NCBI RefSeq assembly: GCF_043641665.1
Contig: NC_092196.1
Span: 2,887,369-2,951,368 of the forward strand
Direction of reading: 5' to 3'
Origin: Enoplosus armatus
Taxonomy: Eukaryota; Chordata; Actinopteri; Centrarchiformes; Enoplosidae
Length of the DNA: 64,000 nt
The translations under genes and the position numbers were made by a program. The notes beneath the pieces were generated by a model. The model made no database searches. It worked only from the letters and a program-made list of their open reading frames with translations, and was not told the DNA's origin. Shown here piece by piece: positions 12,991-26,394 of this stretch; within the stretch, counting starts at the first letter, position 1; every line of letters starts with the position of its first letter.

Positions 12991-13689
12991 ACGACAATTA
13001 ACTGTTTCACAGGGGTTTAAATGCCGGACTGTTTCTTGGCGGGGAGCAGTAACTTCCCAAGGCCTCCGGTGGTTGCCTGGCAACCGCTCCCGAGTGCAAA
13101 AAGCAAACCAAATTCCCAGGAAGATGAGCAAGGTTATTACCCGAGAGGAAGCTCCAGCCCTGCATAAGCATCAGCAGTGAAACTGAATGACTTCACCGTC
13201 TTGCGAGATGTTGATATTGAGTTTTGGTTAATCTGGATCATGCGGGACTCATGATATTTCCCTCCAGTCGCTGCCCTTTTCCCTTTTGCCTCTACATGAT
13301 CATGAGGCGGAGTCTCTCCCGATAAGCATACATTTTCGCTCATGTTGACACATCGCTGAAAAGTTACATTTTCAACTCACGCAGACGTGTCTTTGCCTCA
13401 GTTCGAATTTGGTATCATGGCGCCCGCTCAGATCTTTCCATTTCCATTTCTTATGAATAAGGTCAAAAGGTGGAATTTCTTTGGCTGTAGTAAAAGTAAG
13501 TGAGTGTTGGTGGGAGTGCGACCTTAAGTGTGTTTTCTCGCAGCAGAAGGATGAGGCAGAGTGCAGTCCTTAGTGGGTCTGGACGCAGATTAAAGGTGAC
13601 AGCTCTTTCGAAATCTTTCGCTCTCTCACTGCCTTGGGCTGTCTGTCTGTGCGTTGCGGCAACACCTGCTGCAGGTCAGCCCAAAGGCA

Positions 13690-13722
<33 letters not shown>

Positions 13723-14361
13723 GGGGCTCCGTAAATGGGGAGGAAAGCTAGGATCATTCCAGGGGCCCCGGGCTGACGGCTGACAATTTCAGAAACAAAA
13801 TGATGGTGTGTTAGTCTATTCCTTCTTGGCTAAAGTTATGCAGGTGGCCTGCCCCTCAGCACAGACACCGAATGGTCCGGTCCTACCTCGCTGGGCTCAC
13901 GAGTCAGGAGCGGTGGAAACTAGCCGGATCGGTGAAACCCAAGTGGCGGACCAGCGGACCAACACTGCCCTTCCTAAAGCTAAACAACGGCAAAACACTC
14001 AACAGGAGCTTGTACGACCTTGAAACCTTTTTTTTTAAGCAACTCACAAAGCGGGGCAAATAAATCAGGAAGCCCTCAACATGGCAGGCATGAAGAAAAG
14101 CGGGGGTTGGCTGGCTGTGAGTAACTCCTGTAGGAGCAGGCTATGGAACCCCCCCCCCCCAGCTGTGAAGGTGAACATATGTATTAATAAGAGAAGAAAG
14201 AAAAAGCATAGCTGAGAAAGAGCATCTGTCTGTTTGCGTCTGATTGTATCGACAGCAGCCTTGTAAAGGTTAGAGTGGCTGAAAGCGGGGAGGAAGAGTG
14301 GCAGGAAACATTTAACCAGCGCTGATAAAACACACGGTGGCGTCGCTATCACTCCGCGTTG

Positions 14362-14412
<51 letters not shown>

Positions 14413-14706
14413 GCTAACAGGCACTATAAATTCAGGTATCTTGACACATTACTCAGCATGTGTATGCACTCACAAAAACAAGCACACACACACACACACA
14501 CACATGCACAAATGCTTTTAAAGCCCATCTCCTGCCTTGACGTTGAGGTGCCTTTCAGTGTTTATTTAAGTCTGTGATTCTTCTATCTGTATCTCCGCTC
14601 TGTCAGGACAATATGACGGCCAGACTTCACTGATAACCAGCCGTATCAGCACCAGAAACAACCCATCACTCTAATGGACCCAACTGTCAGTGTGTGTGTG
14701 TGTGTG

Positions 14707-14747
<41 letters not shown>

Positions 14748-14750
14748 GAT
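13690..14750 (+). repeat. Cluster of four CA/TG microsatellites
   Basis: CA tracts at about 13690-13717, 14366-14410 and 14482-14503 and a TG tract at 14690-14749. Several apparent open frames across here are only repeat translations. Confidence 0.9.
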
Positions 14751-17700
14751 GGCCTGATGTGTGTATCCGCTCAGTTCCCCTTTCCAGATGTCTCTGTTCC
14801 TGCTGCAGTGGAGTCTAAATCCCACTCATGCGTCGAAAAAACATGCCTCGTCCCCTTTTTATTAAACACAACTACACACAACATCATGGCTGAGATTGAG
14901 GAGCTCAGATTTCATAGCCGTATAATTACACTTTTGTTTTCCTTTTCACTACCAGCGCGGTAAATGAAATTCTACCCCGCTCCTGCTAACCACATTACCT
15001 GTTGCGGCCGGTTAACAACGTGATGCCATCATAGTCTCTCACCCTCTCTCGTAGCCTCTTTTAATATCAGCATCTCAACAAGCGCCACACGCACAAAGAA
15101 AACATTCTTCACGTACTGTTCTAACGCGAACGCACGTGCAAGTAAGTCAAACGTGAGCACGAGAAGAAGTGCATTTTGACAAATTAAACAGGAACTGGTT
15201 GCCCCTGTTTCTTACGTAGAGAACTATTTTAAGGAGCGGTTAGTGGACCTCTTTCGGACCCAAATGCTTGTTGGCAGCGTCATAATCTGGAGATCAGGCA
15301 AAGGATAAGACTGGTGTTAGTCTATCCCATGAAAAGACCAAAACTAAAAGTCTCTCAATACGTTTGTACTTCCCAGGGCCACACTGAAGTCCTAAATCTT
15401 TAAACCAAAAAAAATGGGTCAGAAATATGTAGATTTTTAATAAAGGCTCAATAATGTTCTAAAACAGCTGGGCTCACAATTTCGCAGTTTCGCAGCAGAC
15501 ACTGTTTGTTGTCATCTTGAGGTCAGCGTTGAGGTCTGAGGTATCAGTTTGTGCAGATGTAAGGCCATGATTTCCCCCTGGACATGGGGGGGGGGGGGGG
15601 GGGGTGCCCAACATAATACAGGTTACATCTGATATTTATGGCATGTCAGAAACGGCTTTAAAGCTGTCTTGTGTCCTGTGTCTCCTGCTGTGTCGCCTCT
15701 GACACTGGAAAGCCAGGCGTCTTCAAAAGAAGGGTTAAGACGAAGAGTCCCAAGGGTCCTTACAGGTTAGTCCTCAAAAAAGGACAGAACCCAGAGAGAA
15801 ATGAGAGAGGGGTAGAGAAGTAGACGAGGAGCCCCAGGGCTTCACCGTTTGGTAGCCTTTCTTCCGATCAATAAAGCTCATTTCAACCATCGATCTTCCC
15901 ACTTCCTGCACACACCTGTTGGCCTCTCTGAGGAAGTAATAAATTAAAAAAAGAAAAAGGCACAACTAAATAGACCAAAGGGAAGGAAAGAGGTGGTGGG
16001 ATGGAGACAGCGTCAATATATCTAACACATATTTTTCGCCCTGAAGTTGCCTAGATCGGTTTTTTTAAAAAAGTCATACATTTTAGAAGTCAGAAATGAT
16101 CAACTCTTTGTCCTCAACTAGACAGAAATACGAAAGCATGGATAGACTTTCTTAGCAGTTCTTGGTATTGAAATGGACATTGCGTTTTAAGAAGTAGCCA
16201 GTACAGTTTGGAGAGAATATGCTGACCATCAAAGGCCAGCTTAGCCCCGGTGACTGTACGCTGCACTCAACAAGTCCTGTCCTCACAGTGAAGCTGCAAG
16301 GCTCACACACCCTCCAACTCTGAACAAAAAACCTGGTGATACCTGACTGCAGGCTCACCACAGGAGCCCTTTTTACAAACTTAACCTGCATGTCGACTGG
16401 AGGAACCAGGCACTGAATTTACTGTATACTGTATTTACTCTCCCTCCAAAAAGTCCTTGCCCAGGGAGTAGCACTCTGGGATTACACAGGGTCTGTCGGT
16501 GGCGGGGTTTGCCAGCGTTTTGCACCTCAGCTCTTTGTGCTAACGCTGATGAACCGCAATGGAGCCGCCGAAAAGATTTCATGATTGGTGGCCCAAAGTT
16601 CAGGCTGGACCAGATGATTTTGTCCCCGGGTTGAGCAACTTAAACAGACACAACAACCCCAAAACGGAGCAGCGGGACCACAAAGAATTCAACCGCCACA
16701 AGAACGGTAAACCGGTTGATAGCTCACGGTCCTTCTCAGGCGGAGCGGCAGCTAAAGATGCGACGGCTTCAAGGTGCCCTGTGGAACAACGGCATTAGGA
16801 TTGAATGGCTCTCATTTTGAAGGGTAAAGCAGCCCCCCACATAGCAAAAAGTAAAATGCAGCTTCGCAGCCAGTGGAAGCAGACTTGCTTATTTACATTT
16901 TGTCCCCACTGATACGGCAAAAGTGACAGTACATGATGCTACATTTGTCACCTTTGATGAATCAGTTGCCGGCATGTCATAACTCTGATGCCATTTGGCG
17001 GACATCTTGATCCGAAATGACTCACGATAGCTGACAAAAGCCCATCCACTTTTTGCACGGGCGGGCGGCCCAGTCGGAGTATCTTGCTGCTAACAAAGCA
17101 GCATTTAACCAGACCTGCACTGTGGAATCTGTCAAAACTGAGATTAAATATTAGTTGTCTGCGTGATCGATCGATCAGGGCACATAATTAGTCTGTAATA
17201 AGTTGTGTCACGGCGAGCGCACCATGAAGTCTTTCCTTCAGGCCGGGTATGCTGATCTAATGTTTATTTAAGTCATCAATCCGATTTTGGCAGTTTGTAG
17301 TGGAGCAACACACACACACACACACGGAGAGTTAGACTGATGACCTGCATGTCTCAGAGAGAGAGAGGAAGAGATGGCAAAATGATTAAGGCTGCAGGAT
17401 GAATCCCTCACCACCACGTGCACCGTTCGTGCATCAGTCAAGGTGGGATGCAGCTGCAGGAGGTGTTGTGGCATTGAAACGTAACAGCCCAGAGCTACGC
17501 AACATGTGCTGCTAAGCTAGTGCGCCATGCCTCTCTCTCTCTCTCTCTCTCGCCTTGTGCTTACACAATATGCTCTTATATTTAAAATAAGTATTTTAAA
17601 GAGTATTTGATACATAAAAGAAGGCGAAGTACTTCATTTACCCCTGGGAACTGAATACCTTGGATTTTTGGAGTAGACTGTTTGCTAAATGCTGCACGCA

Positions 17701-20594
17701 CAGGTCGCAGTCTACAATGACGGCGTCGAATTCGTTGTCATTTGTGAAACGATGTCAACAAAAGTCCTCAAGTTCACAAAAGGAGGCTCTCACTCCCAGT
17801 CCGTGGCTGCCTATTTCGGTGATTTTATCCGCTGTCGCTAGCTAGCCAATGCTAATGCTAATGCCAATGCTAAAAAGTTAGTTGAAGCTGACTTCTGAGC
17901 GTTTCGTTTTTTTCGTCGTCACATGATGGCTACGTACATGATATGATGCTGAAGGATCGAGGCCGAAGCTGCACGTCCTTGGTAACAAGCCGTGACTTCA
18001 GGCTCGACTTGGCTTTAACCCAGACTCTTAACGCCTTTTGACTTGGAATGACTCCTCCCCTCCGAGCCCAAGGATAAAAATGTACGTCATAAAAAAGCTA
18101 CTTTGCATTTTCCTGACGATCGATACACTTTGAATCAAACCAACGGCAGCTAATCCCGTTGGGCGAGCACGTGGGGAAGGTTCGCCACATGAAGGGCTTG
18201 TACATGACCTGACCTGAGATTTATTTATGAAATACATAAGCAAAACAATGGGCCTCATGCCAAAAACAGACCGCTTTAAGTATGCCGCTCCCTAGGCTCG
18301 GAATCAGTTGCAGAGTCACCTGAATCTTCGGGAGCCGGCCTTGTCGGACGCATTTAAAAGTGACTCGGTGTGGCTTGGAAGCAGGTACATCTGGCTGTGG
18401 ATGTTTTGAATGTTCTTATAGTTGCAATGTCATTTGTTCTTTGTCTTTGTCTTTTACTCCCGCTTGAATAAAAGTTTCGGCTGAATCCGACTCGGAGCAC
18501 TCGTGCAAACAAACCTCGCGGGGAAAAAAAGAGAGAGAGAGATTTAATTGAAGGAATTCAATTTGGATAAGAAGGCCCGATGACTTTGTCCCACCGCCGC
18601 TACTACCTATTATGAATGTCGCCAGAATGAAAATAATCGGAATAAATTGAGTAGGCCTCGTGATATCTACCACTTTCTGTAGTTACACCCTTACATCACT
18701 GTCAGCAAAGATGATTTTTCACATTTGGGGGGGAAATCAACCACGGGAAGCGCTCAGACTGGAGCACACACGAGCCCAAATCAAATCACTGAGATGAGAG
18801 TTTTGTATGTTTAGAGGGGCTGCCAGTGTAAACTGTACCCCCCGCCCCCCGCCCCACCGAGCAGGAAGTCTGTGTCCTGGAGAAACAAAGTTTACCACCT
18901 CACTGGGCTGGAGAATCCATCATCATTATGACCTCATAACTGTCGCCTTTGGAAAATGTGCAGCCATTTCCCGCCTGTGTGTGTGTGTGTGTGTGTGCTG
19001 AAGTGTGATGGTGATGATGGTGTTGGGGGACTCGCACTTGCATCTGCATCACCCGCTGCCCTCACGTCATCGTACATGCGTGAGCACATTTGGCCCTTAC
19101 GACACTTTGTTACACAAATAACACAAACGCATGCACAGTCACAATCACGCACACCTACACACAACACACCCCTGTCGAGCCTGCGAGGACATTTCATTCT
19201 GTTGGGGGGGGGGGCAATTACGGAAAATTTGATGAGAGTGAGAGGCCCGCAGACACAGAGAGACAGAAAACTTGAATCCAAATACAAGCTTTGTGATAGC
19301 AGCACAGAAACAGAAGGGTTTCGAGTGTGTGTAAGAATCTCTTATCTTAATATTCACTGGCAGTACGATTGTTCCCTCAAAGCATCAAATTGATTTAATA
19401 TTGGCACATAATGAATTACTTATCGAAATATATTTCCACATTTGTTTCCCCCCCCCCGACTAATAACGAGGATTATATCGCATTACGTGCGCTTTGTGCT
19501 TTGTGGGTCAATGAATGACAATTAACGCATTGCTGCCTTTAGCAGTTTACACTGACCAGCAGCTCCGTAGCTGGGTGGGATGACACGTCGTTGCCAAACG
19601 GCAGAGGACTCGTGACTAGTGTTTTCTAATGTACTGTGAAACGCGCCGGTTTGCACATGAGCGCCAGCACATCCTTCCCGTTACTGCCACAGCGAAATGA
19701 GAGAACTTCGTCAAAGGGTCAGTTAAAAAAACTAAAAAAAGAACCAAAAAAATATGTATTCTAACGTTCCTCGAGTGGTGTTTAGAAATGCAGATAGCGT
19801 TGGTTTTATTCACCCGTGTTTTTTAGATATCTGTCTCGGAGCTTTCCGCAATGCGATGGAGGTCGATGGACTCGTACTTGACTGCACCAAAAGTTGTTTT
19901 AATGAACGAATAAGTAGTTTTTTTTTTGTATGTTGAGCGTCACTAAACTGAATTCCATTTACCTCGACTGGCATGCCAGCAGATGAAACCGAAATGGCAC
20001 GGCTAGAGATAAGTAAGATAAGTTCTTTTTGGTCTATAGGTTCTCTCCTCTCCTGGCGTCGTTCCTCCTAATGCCTTCATTTCTTCTCCCCTCTGCTGTG
20101 ACGCCCGCGGGGCAGGACTCATAAAACATTAAACCGCCGCTTTTGTTTGTCACCTGCTCCCAACAAATCACTTCTCCCCAGGAAATCAAATGTCACCGGA
20201 ACCTTTTAGAGTTACTAATTTAGTCACCTGAGGGGAGTCAAACCATAATGCCAGCATTTAGGAACTCTTCTTTTCTTTTCCCCTCCTCCCTCCTTTCTGC
20301 CTCCCCCCCCCCCCCCCCCCCCACTCGGTCCGTCCTCTGTGTGCGAGTTGGTTGCTGGCACCACCGTGTGGACACAAAAGTCCACAACAAAAGCAGTTAT
20401 CCATTTATTCAATCAATCCCCGCCCCCTGCAGACACCACTGTACTAATAGAATACCACTTTATTTTTCAACAGTTTATACAAATTGCAAATAATTACAAA
20501 ATAAATATATTTAGTGATGGTGAAGTTTTCTCATTAAAGGCAGTCTTTTAGTGTGTGTGTGTGTGTGTGTGTGTTTTGGCATAAAAACATTTTT

Positions 20595-20600
20595 TTTATT
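20595..20600 (-). terminator. Polyadenylation signal of the small heat-shock gene
   Basis: AATAAA on the minus strand, only about 19 nt after the stop codon, giving a very short 3'UTR. A TG microsatellite lies just beyond it (about 20551-20575). Confidence 0.6.
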
Positions 20601-20618
20601 AAAAAGAGTGTTTGTGCA

Positions 20619-23067
20619 TTAGTCCGTGTGTTCCTCCTCTGTCTTGGCAACGGGAAATTCCAGTGACGTCCTGAACCGAACGGGCACCTGGCGCTCCTCG
20701 CCGATTGGCTGCTTGGCCACAGGGGCGTGGATGCGCAGCTGTCCATCATCCATCAGGGAGCAGGAGAGGCCGGACAGGTCCAGGTGGGCGGGAAGGTCGA
20801 TCTTCTGGACAAATCCCATCTGAGACGAGGCTGAGGAGCAGAAGGAGGCGCGGGAGGAGGTGGAGGAGCAGGACTGGCTCTCCTCCGCCCCGGCCTGCTT
20901 CATGGCCACCACCGCCAGGCTACGCCCCTCCAGTTTGACAGTGATGTCATTGGGGGCGTAACCGCGAGCATCTAGGGTCACTAGGAGGTCGCCGTTGTTT
21001 TCCGTGGCCGGCTGAGCTTCCTTGTGCAGCTCTTTGCTGGGAGTCTCTCCCTGCTGCTCTTTGCCATCACTCAGCCTGAAAGAGAACCGGAATCTGGATC
21101 AGAATCAGCTCGGTGATTCCACTGGTGTCTAAGGGCGTTTTCAAACCTGCGTTGTTTAGCGCGGTGGCATCAAACTCCCTGTTTTCCCTCTCAGTATGAT
21201 TTGCTCGGGCGGATCCGAGCACAGCAATTGGACTCGTGCGCAGACAAAAACAACTGCACCAAGACCTTTAAGAGGAAGAGGTCTCGGTCCGGTTGCAAAT
21301 GTAGTAGGATAGAAATGCTACATGTTCAGTTTTTATGTGGAAACAGACACCCCCCCTAATTTTTGTCTTATTATTGTATCAATCTAACACGAACATTGTG
21401 AGTCTGAATTTAAGGGTAATACACCTCCATACCAGAAGATGGCGCTCTGATGCCTCTGGATCCAGTAGGGAGACGTTTTAAGAGTTCGCTCTGCTCGTGC
21501 GCAGCTCAGTAATAAACACGCTGTGGCTGGAGCAAGAAGCTAACTTTAGTCCTCTCTCTCATTAATCCACAGGTACGGTAAAAACTGTTATTCTTTGTTT
21601 CGTGGTTTCTGTATCTAAGATGGGTGAAATATGAACAGTTATTTGATGTTTCAACTGTGGTTAGAAAAGTTTTAAGAAGTTTTGGTGTGGCACTGTAGTT
21701 GCTTTGACGAACGTCGTCGCGCTGAGTATTTTTTTATGAACAAGTTACACCGTAACTTTGTAAGCATAAGAAATTGTTAACATGCTGTAACTTAAAGGAA
21801 TGTGTTGTAATGTTGCTTAGATTATTATACTGTCTGTGGTGAGTGAGCGACGTTACAGTTGCACTATGTTGATTCTGTTTTTTTTATATGCTGTTGGCGC
21901 GCCATTTTGCTAGACGCCATTGCTAAGGTTAAGCGTGTTAGTGAGCACATGCGATAGTACTGAAAATAAGTAAATGTGTATTTAGCTAATCTTAAATGAT
22001 TATCACTGTTCTGGGAGAATCAGCACAGGAGTTAGGTGTATGTGTTTAGAGTTATTTTATTTTTGATGCACGTTAATATTTTGAGTTTATTTGTGATATG
22101 CTTTAAGTCTTTTGAGTCTATGTACATTTACTTTTCATTTGATTTACATTTTCTATTGCTTTACGGATTTACTACTTACTCCGATTTATGGATTGTGTAA
22201 TTTATTTTTTTCTATGCACTTGGAAAGATTTGATTGCATGAATAATATAGGTTGCAGTCAGTAATAAACACGCTGTGGCTGGAGCAAGAAGCTAACTTTA
22301 GTCCTCTCTCTCATTAATCCACAGCTGATATTAGGCTACACAGGCCTCCTCAGCTTGTGTATCCTTTGCTACCGGCCTAGATTTCCCCTAGGTCTGGTGC
22401 CGGTAACACAAACAAGCTCTGGAGTGGTTCGTTTGTGGCGGGAATGTGGTCTTCGATTTGACCAAACTCTGAGCTTAAAGGCTCCCATAGCCTGCTGCGT
22501 TTTGCATGCGAAAGTTGCTAACAGCTACCAGAGACTGAATTGAGGTCTGATCTGGACTAGAAACAAAGTATGCCGCCTTCTCAATATTTGGGCAGAAAGG
22601 ACCTTCTTCCTGAGTTTACTCTCTCGCTGCCACCATAGACACATCTAACCATCTGACAGCTGCGCTCATACGTTCTCGCAAGACTTTTAGTGATGCATCT
22701 TGGTTTGCTTGAAGAAACCGAACCAACTTTACCAACTCATCCATGGATTCGGACCAGAACAAACCAACTCTAGGCTTGAAAACGCCTTAAGACCTAGCCA
22801 ATCAGGTGTATCCACTGCTGAGGTACACAGTGACTATACATACCTCGCCAAAGTGGAAGAAATGAGAGGCAACTGGCCAAGTTTGAGCAGGCTGGGCCCG
22901 TCGTGGAGCTCCCTCAGGAGGCTGTCGGCCAGCCTGGCTCTCTGGTTGAAGAAGTCCTGCTGCAGTGAGGAGAGGGCCTCGTGACGCAGCGGCCACAGCA
23001 GCCTCTCCTGGCTGAAGAAAGGGTCGTCGCCAAACAGGCTGGCCAAGGCTGCATGCTGGGACATCAT
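20619..23067 (-). CDS. hspb9: Small heat-shock protein (hspb9/hspb11 class), 2 exons
   Basis: ATP-independent chaperone of the alpha-crystallin family. Exons 23067-22844 and 21075-20619 splice in phase 2 (GCGAG/GTATGT ... TTTCAG/GCTGAG) to give 226 aa. Residues 1-75 are the N-terminal arm, with SLFGDDPFFSQ and LLWPLRHEALSSLQQDFF. The alpha-crystallin core follows from about residue 105: DLLVTLDARGYAPNDITVKL, then KIDLPAHLDLSGLSCSLMDD and GQLRIHAP. A serine/cysteine-rich stretch (QSCSSTSSRASFCSSASS) interrupts the core in the loop before the dimerising strand, which is unusual. The C-terminal tail is acidic (KTEEEHTD). Two in-frame ATGs are adjacent (MMSQ); either may start. The hspb9 label rests on N-terminal character and linkage to pyya (human PYY and HSPB9 both in 17q21) and is tentative; hspb11/hsp30-like is the alternative. 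Family assignment is firm. Confidence 0.9.
21506..22324. repeat. Perfect 67-bp direct repeat bracketing ~685 bp in the hspb intron
   Basis: Positions 21506-21572 and 22258-22324 are identical by eye over 67 bp. The unit contains AATAAA and CTGTGGCTGGAGCAAGAAG and ends TTAATCCACAG. The first copy is followed by GTACGG and the second by CTGATA. Possible origins are a recent local duplication or the terminal repeats of a small non-autonomous LTR-type element. The internal 685 bp is AT-rich with no coding potential that I could see. Confidence 0.8.
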
Positions 23068-23260
23068 GTCGCCGTCGGAGGGCGGTTCTCGACAAAAGCT
23101 CGACTTCGTTTATAAGGCAACCCGGGAGCGCGGTGTGTCGTGGCCTCTTTGCTGCTTGGTTGCAGATTCCCTTCTCTCAGACTTGATATCTTTGAGAGCT
23201 GAGAGTTTCCAGAGTTTCTTCTTCTGTCAGGTAGTTTGGGACATTACTCAGGGCTTCTCT

Positions 23261-23270
23261 CCTTTATATA
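23261..23270 (-). promoter_or_regulatory. TATA box of the small heat-shock gene
   Basis: The minus strand reads TATATAAAGG, implying a start near 23235 and a 5'UTR of about 165 nt. A second TATA-like site (CTTATAAA, about 23109-23116) would leave almost no 5'UTR. No perfect heat-shock element was seen; the TTC/GAA-like blocks at about 23205-23228 are degenerate and off-spacing. Confidence 0.55.
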
Positions 23271-23689
23271 CCCCAGCTGCCCAGCTCCGTCCCTCCCACC
23301 GGGCTATTTACACCCCATGAGCTCACTGCTGTTTGTTAGCGTGTGCCCCGGCGAGGTCAGGAATGCCCTGCAACTCATCAAAAGGCTAAAGACAGCTCAT
23401 GGTCATATCCTGTTTGGGTTTGTGTGCATGTGGCCGTGTTCACACACACATATCTCTGACTTTTACGTCCTAATATATGATGTAGATACAAATGGCAAAA
23501 TACATAATAATACTTTCAAGAAATATTACATGGTCTCAATCGTGGAGACAAGCATAGTTGACATAAATATTTAGATTTTGCCTCATTTCAACATAGGCGA
23601 TGTATGGAAGCCCATTTCTGCCAAGACAAAATAGAATAATGGTGAAAACATTTGGATGATAAAAGTACTCCTGATAAAAGTTTGTTTTA

Positions 23690-24095
23690 ACACTCCTTGC
23701 TTTGCTTTCATGCCAAGAGTTAGATGGAAAGCTTGATACCACTCTCATGCCTGTAAGCTAAATATGAAGCAGCCGCCAGCATAGCTTAGCATACATACAT
23801 CCCAGGCTAATTCGTGCCCACTCGCATATTCCCATTGACTTTCACTTGTGGCACAAAATTTGTGTCCATGCTGTCTGAACACACGGCTACATCTCGGTTC
23901 TTGTATGCTAAAAAACCGAGACATAACACGTTAATTATTTAGCTATAGAGGTGCTGGTGGGTGGAATTTGTTATGTTTGCACAGAGCAAACCTGTTTCCG
24001 GCCACCATGCTAAGCTAAGCTAACAGGCTGCTGGCGATAGCTTCACGTGTACCGTGCAAACACGAGGGTGGTATCAATCTTCTCGTCCCATCGTC
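23690..24095. repeat. MITE-like family M, diverged copy
   Basis: Begins around CATGCCAAGAGTTAGATGG and ends with GGTATCAATCTTCTCGTCCC. The ATGCTAAGCTAAGCTAAC core is shared with other copies. Unrelated DNA of about 200 bp lies between the two halves. Confidence 0.5.
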
Positions 24096-24416
24096 CACGG
24101 CTGGCATTAGGTCGAACAATGAGACACAACAAGTGAAATTCACTTTATTGCCAGCTAATGAAATGATGTAACACATACTGTAACTAAAGTGTGTTTGAAT
24201 CAAGAGGGAAAAGTGCAGGTATTAGCACAGATTTGCGATCTGCCTTTTCATTGTTTATGTGCCATATGGTGCACGTACATTGCACAACGGATATGAAGAA
24301 CTGAGCGTGTAGACCAGTAGTGTGAACAAGGCCCGTCTCGTCTCAGGTTACAAGGCTTCATCACTGCTTCTTCGAGGGATGAGCTCAGGGCGCTAACATT
24401 ACCCAGAGTCTGTCTG

Positions 24417-24458
<42 letters not shown>
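24417..24458 (+). repeat. (TG)n microsatellite
   Basis: About 20 pure TG units between the small heat-shock gene and the receptor cluster. Confidence 0.95.
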
Positions 24459-24462
<4 letters not shown>

Positions 24463-25494
24463 CGGCGTGCTAACGTTACAAGGAGCCTGTGTCATATCTA
24501 TTTGTGTCTGTCCAGGCGTCATACTGTAAAACTGCCTTCACGTCATTGGCTCACACAGCGAACTGGCTCGCGTGTGATTGGCTGACAACAGCTGCTTTCG
24601 ATGTGTGCTGAGACAAAATAGACAAACGTCACATCAACCCATCTATTTTTCAGGTGATCGTTTACATATTGTTTTGTAATTTTATCAACAGTGTTAGTAC
24701 TGATGAATTCCCAACCCAATACAACCTCCAAGCATTTAACACTGCTGTTGTTGAGTGTTTCGTTTTTGTTGACAGGGGTGTCACAGGGGTGATTCAGCTG
24801 TGGTCGTTTTTAGGCTTTGTGCTTTTGTTGTATTGGATTACATGATGTGTTTATGGCAATTGGGATACACACAATTGGACTGAAGTTGGGTAGATGAAGA
24901 CATCATCAGCCCGAAGAAAAGACAGATAGTAATCTTTAAGTCATCCAGAGGGCTACCGCAAAAAAAAGTGTGTCAGTGAACCAGGGGATGCCAGGGACAG
25001 AAATAGAAAGGGAGATTCAAGATGGCTGCCGATTCCTCAGCTCTAAACTACTGGGTTATTTTAACCCCACCCATCCCGGTCTGGTCATTATTTGCGGTTG
25101 TATGAGACCATCCAGCTTAAGACTCCCCATGGTCGTACCTGGGTTATGTGTGTATGTGCAACAAGATGGGCAAGAATACTTCGAATAAATTCCGCAAGAA
25201 CTTTATTTTAATAAAATCAAAGTATAGAAAAGGTATATGTTTGACATAAAACACTTACATTTAACATTGTGTGCCTTTAAAACCACATTTTAGAATAAAT
25301 GTACAATTTCAATTCCAAATAGTAAAAAAAAAACAATATTCCCCAACACAAATATATTTAAAAACATCATTTACCTCCATTACTGATACACTCCCTTTAT
25401 ACTTGAACACCTGAACCTGAAACCCTTTTATTATCATTGAAAATAAAAGATATTTATCATCACATAGAATAATGTTGTTGATAACACTGAGGGG

Positions 25495-25800
25495 AATAGT
25501 TCAACATTTTGGGAAATACGCTTATTCGCTTCCTTCTTGCTGAAAGTTAGATAGGAAGATTGATACAGATTAGCTTAGCTTAGCACAAAGACCCGAAAAC
25601 ACATGGGAAACAGCTAGCCTGGCTCTATCCAAGGTAACAAATTTGCTAATTAACAATTAATTAACTAATATCTCATTTGGCTAGCAGTTTCTCCCTGTTT
25701 CCAGGCTTTGTGCTAAGCTAATCAACAGCTGGCAGTGGCTTTATATTTAGCATACAGAAATGAGTGTGGTTTCAAAGTGAAAAGTTGATTCCTTTAACTA
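25495..25800. repeat. MITE-like family M, good copy
   Basis: One end is ATAGTTCAACATTTTGGGAA and the other ends AAGTTGATTCCTTTAACTA, roughly inverted. The middle has AGCTTAGCTTAGCACAAAGA and GCTTTGTGCTAAGCTAATC in opposite orientation, so the element folds on itself. No coding capacity. Confidence 0.6.
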
Positions 25801-26394
25801 TGACTTTCATAATACAAGAAGCTAAATGTAGACGTAGATAAGCTAGTATATATATTATAATATATATAATAAATGATTTTAAAGGAAATGTTGTGGTCAA
25901 CCACAGTGAAGAGGTTTTAAGTAAAACAAAATGGGTTTCAAAGAAACAACTTAGATGGTTATCCAAGAAAACAATGAAAAACTATTATGTTTTCATGAAA
26001 AACTTGCACAAAATAAATATTTAAGGACCTAATATATTATATGTTAAATAAAATATCTAAATGGATTTCTTTTGTACATTCTGTAGATTTGGCTTGATTA
26101 CCCTCTTAGAGGGCCATATTTGCTTTGTTGGGCCCCGATTGACTACATAATGAAGCTGCCACCTTGCCACGTAGCAGCTTCATTGGTAATCTAGCCTTGG
26201 CTGTACATAAATGCTGCACAGAACAACTGTTTTACGTAAACCATCCTAACTGTCATGTGAAAATGTGTGATGGTTTTGAAAATGATGGCATTTTACACAA
26301 AATATGCCGAGGAGTCACGACGGCCAAAACTGCCTCCTTGTCAGAAGACAAACCTTTTGCTAGTGTTAAAATATAACAAGACTAAGGGTCTGGG

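Larger units (their letters stand above)
7600..20590. other. Gene-poor interval between pyya and the small heat-shock gene
   Basis: Apart from the repeats listed, nothing coding was recognised on either strand. Open frames here are under about 130 codons, are often CA/TG or poly-G/C translations, and lack splice-supported partners. Regulatory elements for pyya may lie here but cannot be read from sequence alone. Confidence 0.6.

Noticed and set aside
23109..23116. Second TATA-like box just before the small heat-shock ATG
   Set aside because: It would leave a 5'UTR of only about 15 nt; the upstream TATATAAAGG is better placed, though this cannot be settled by sequence.
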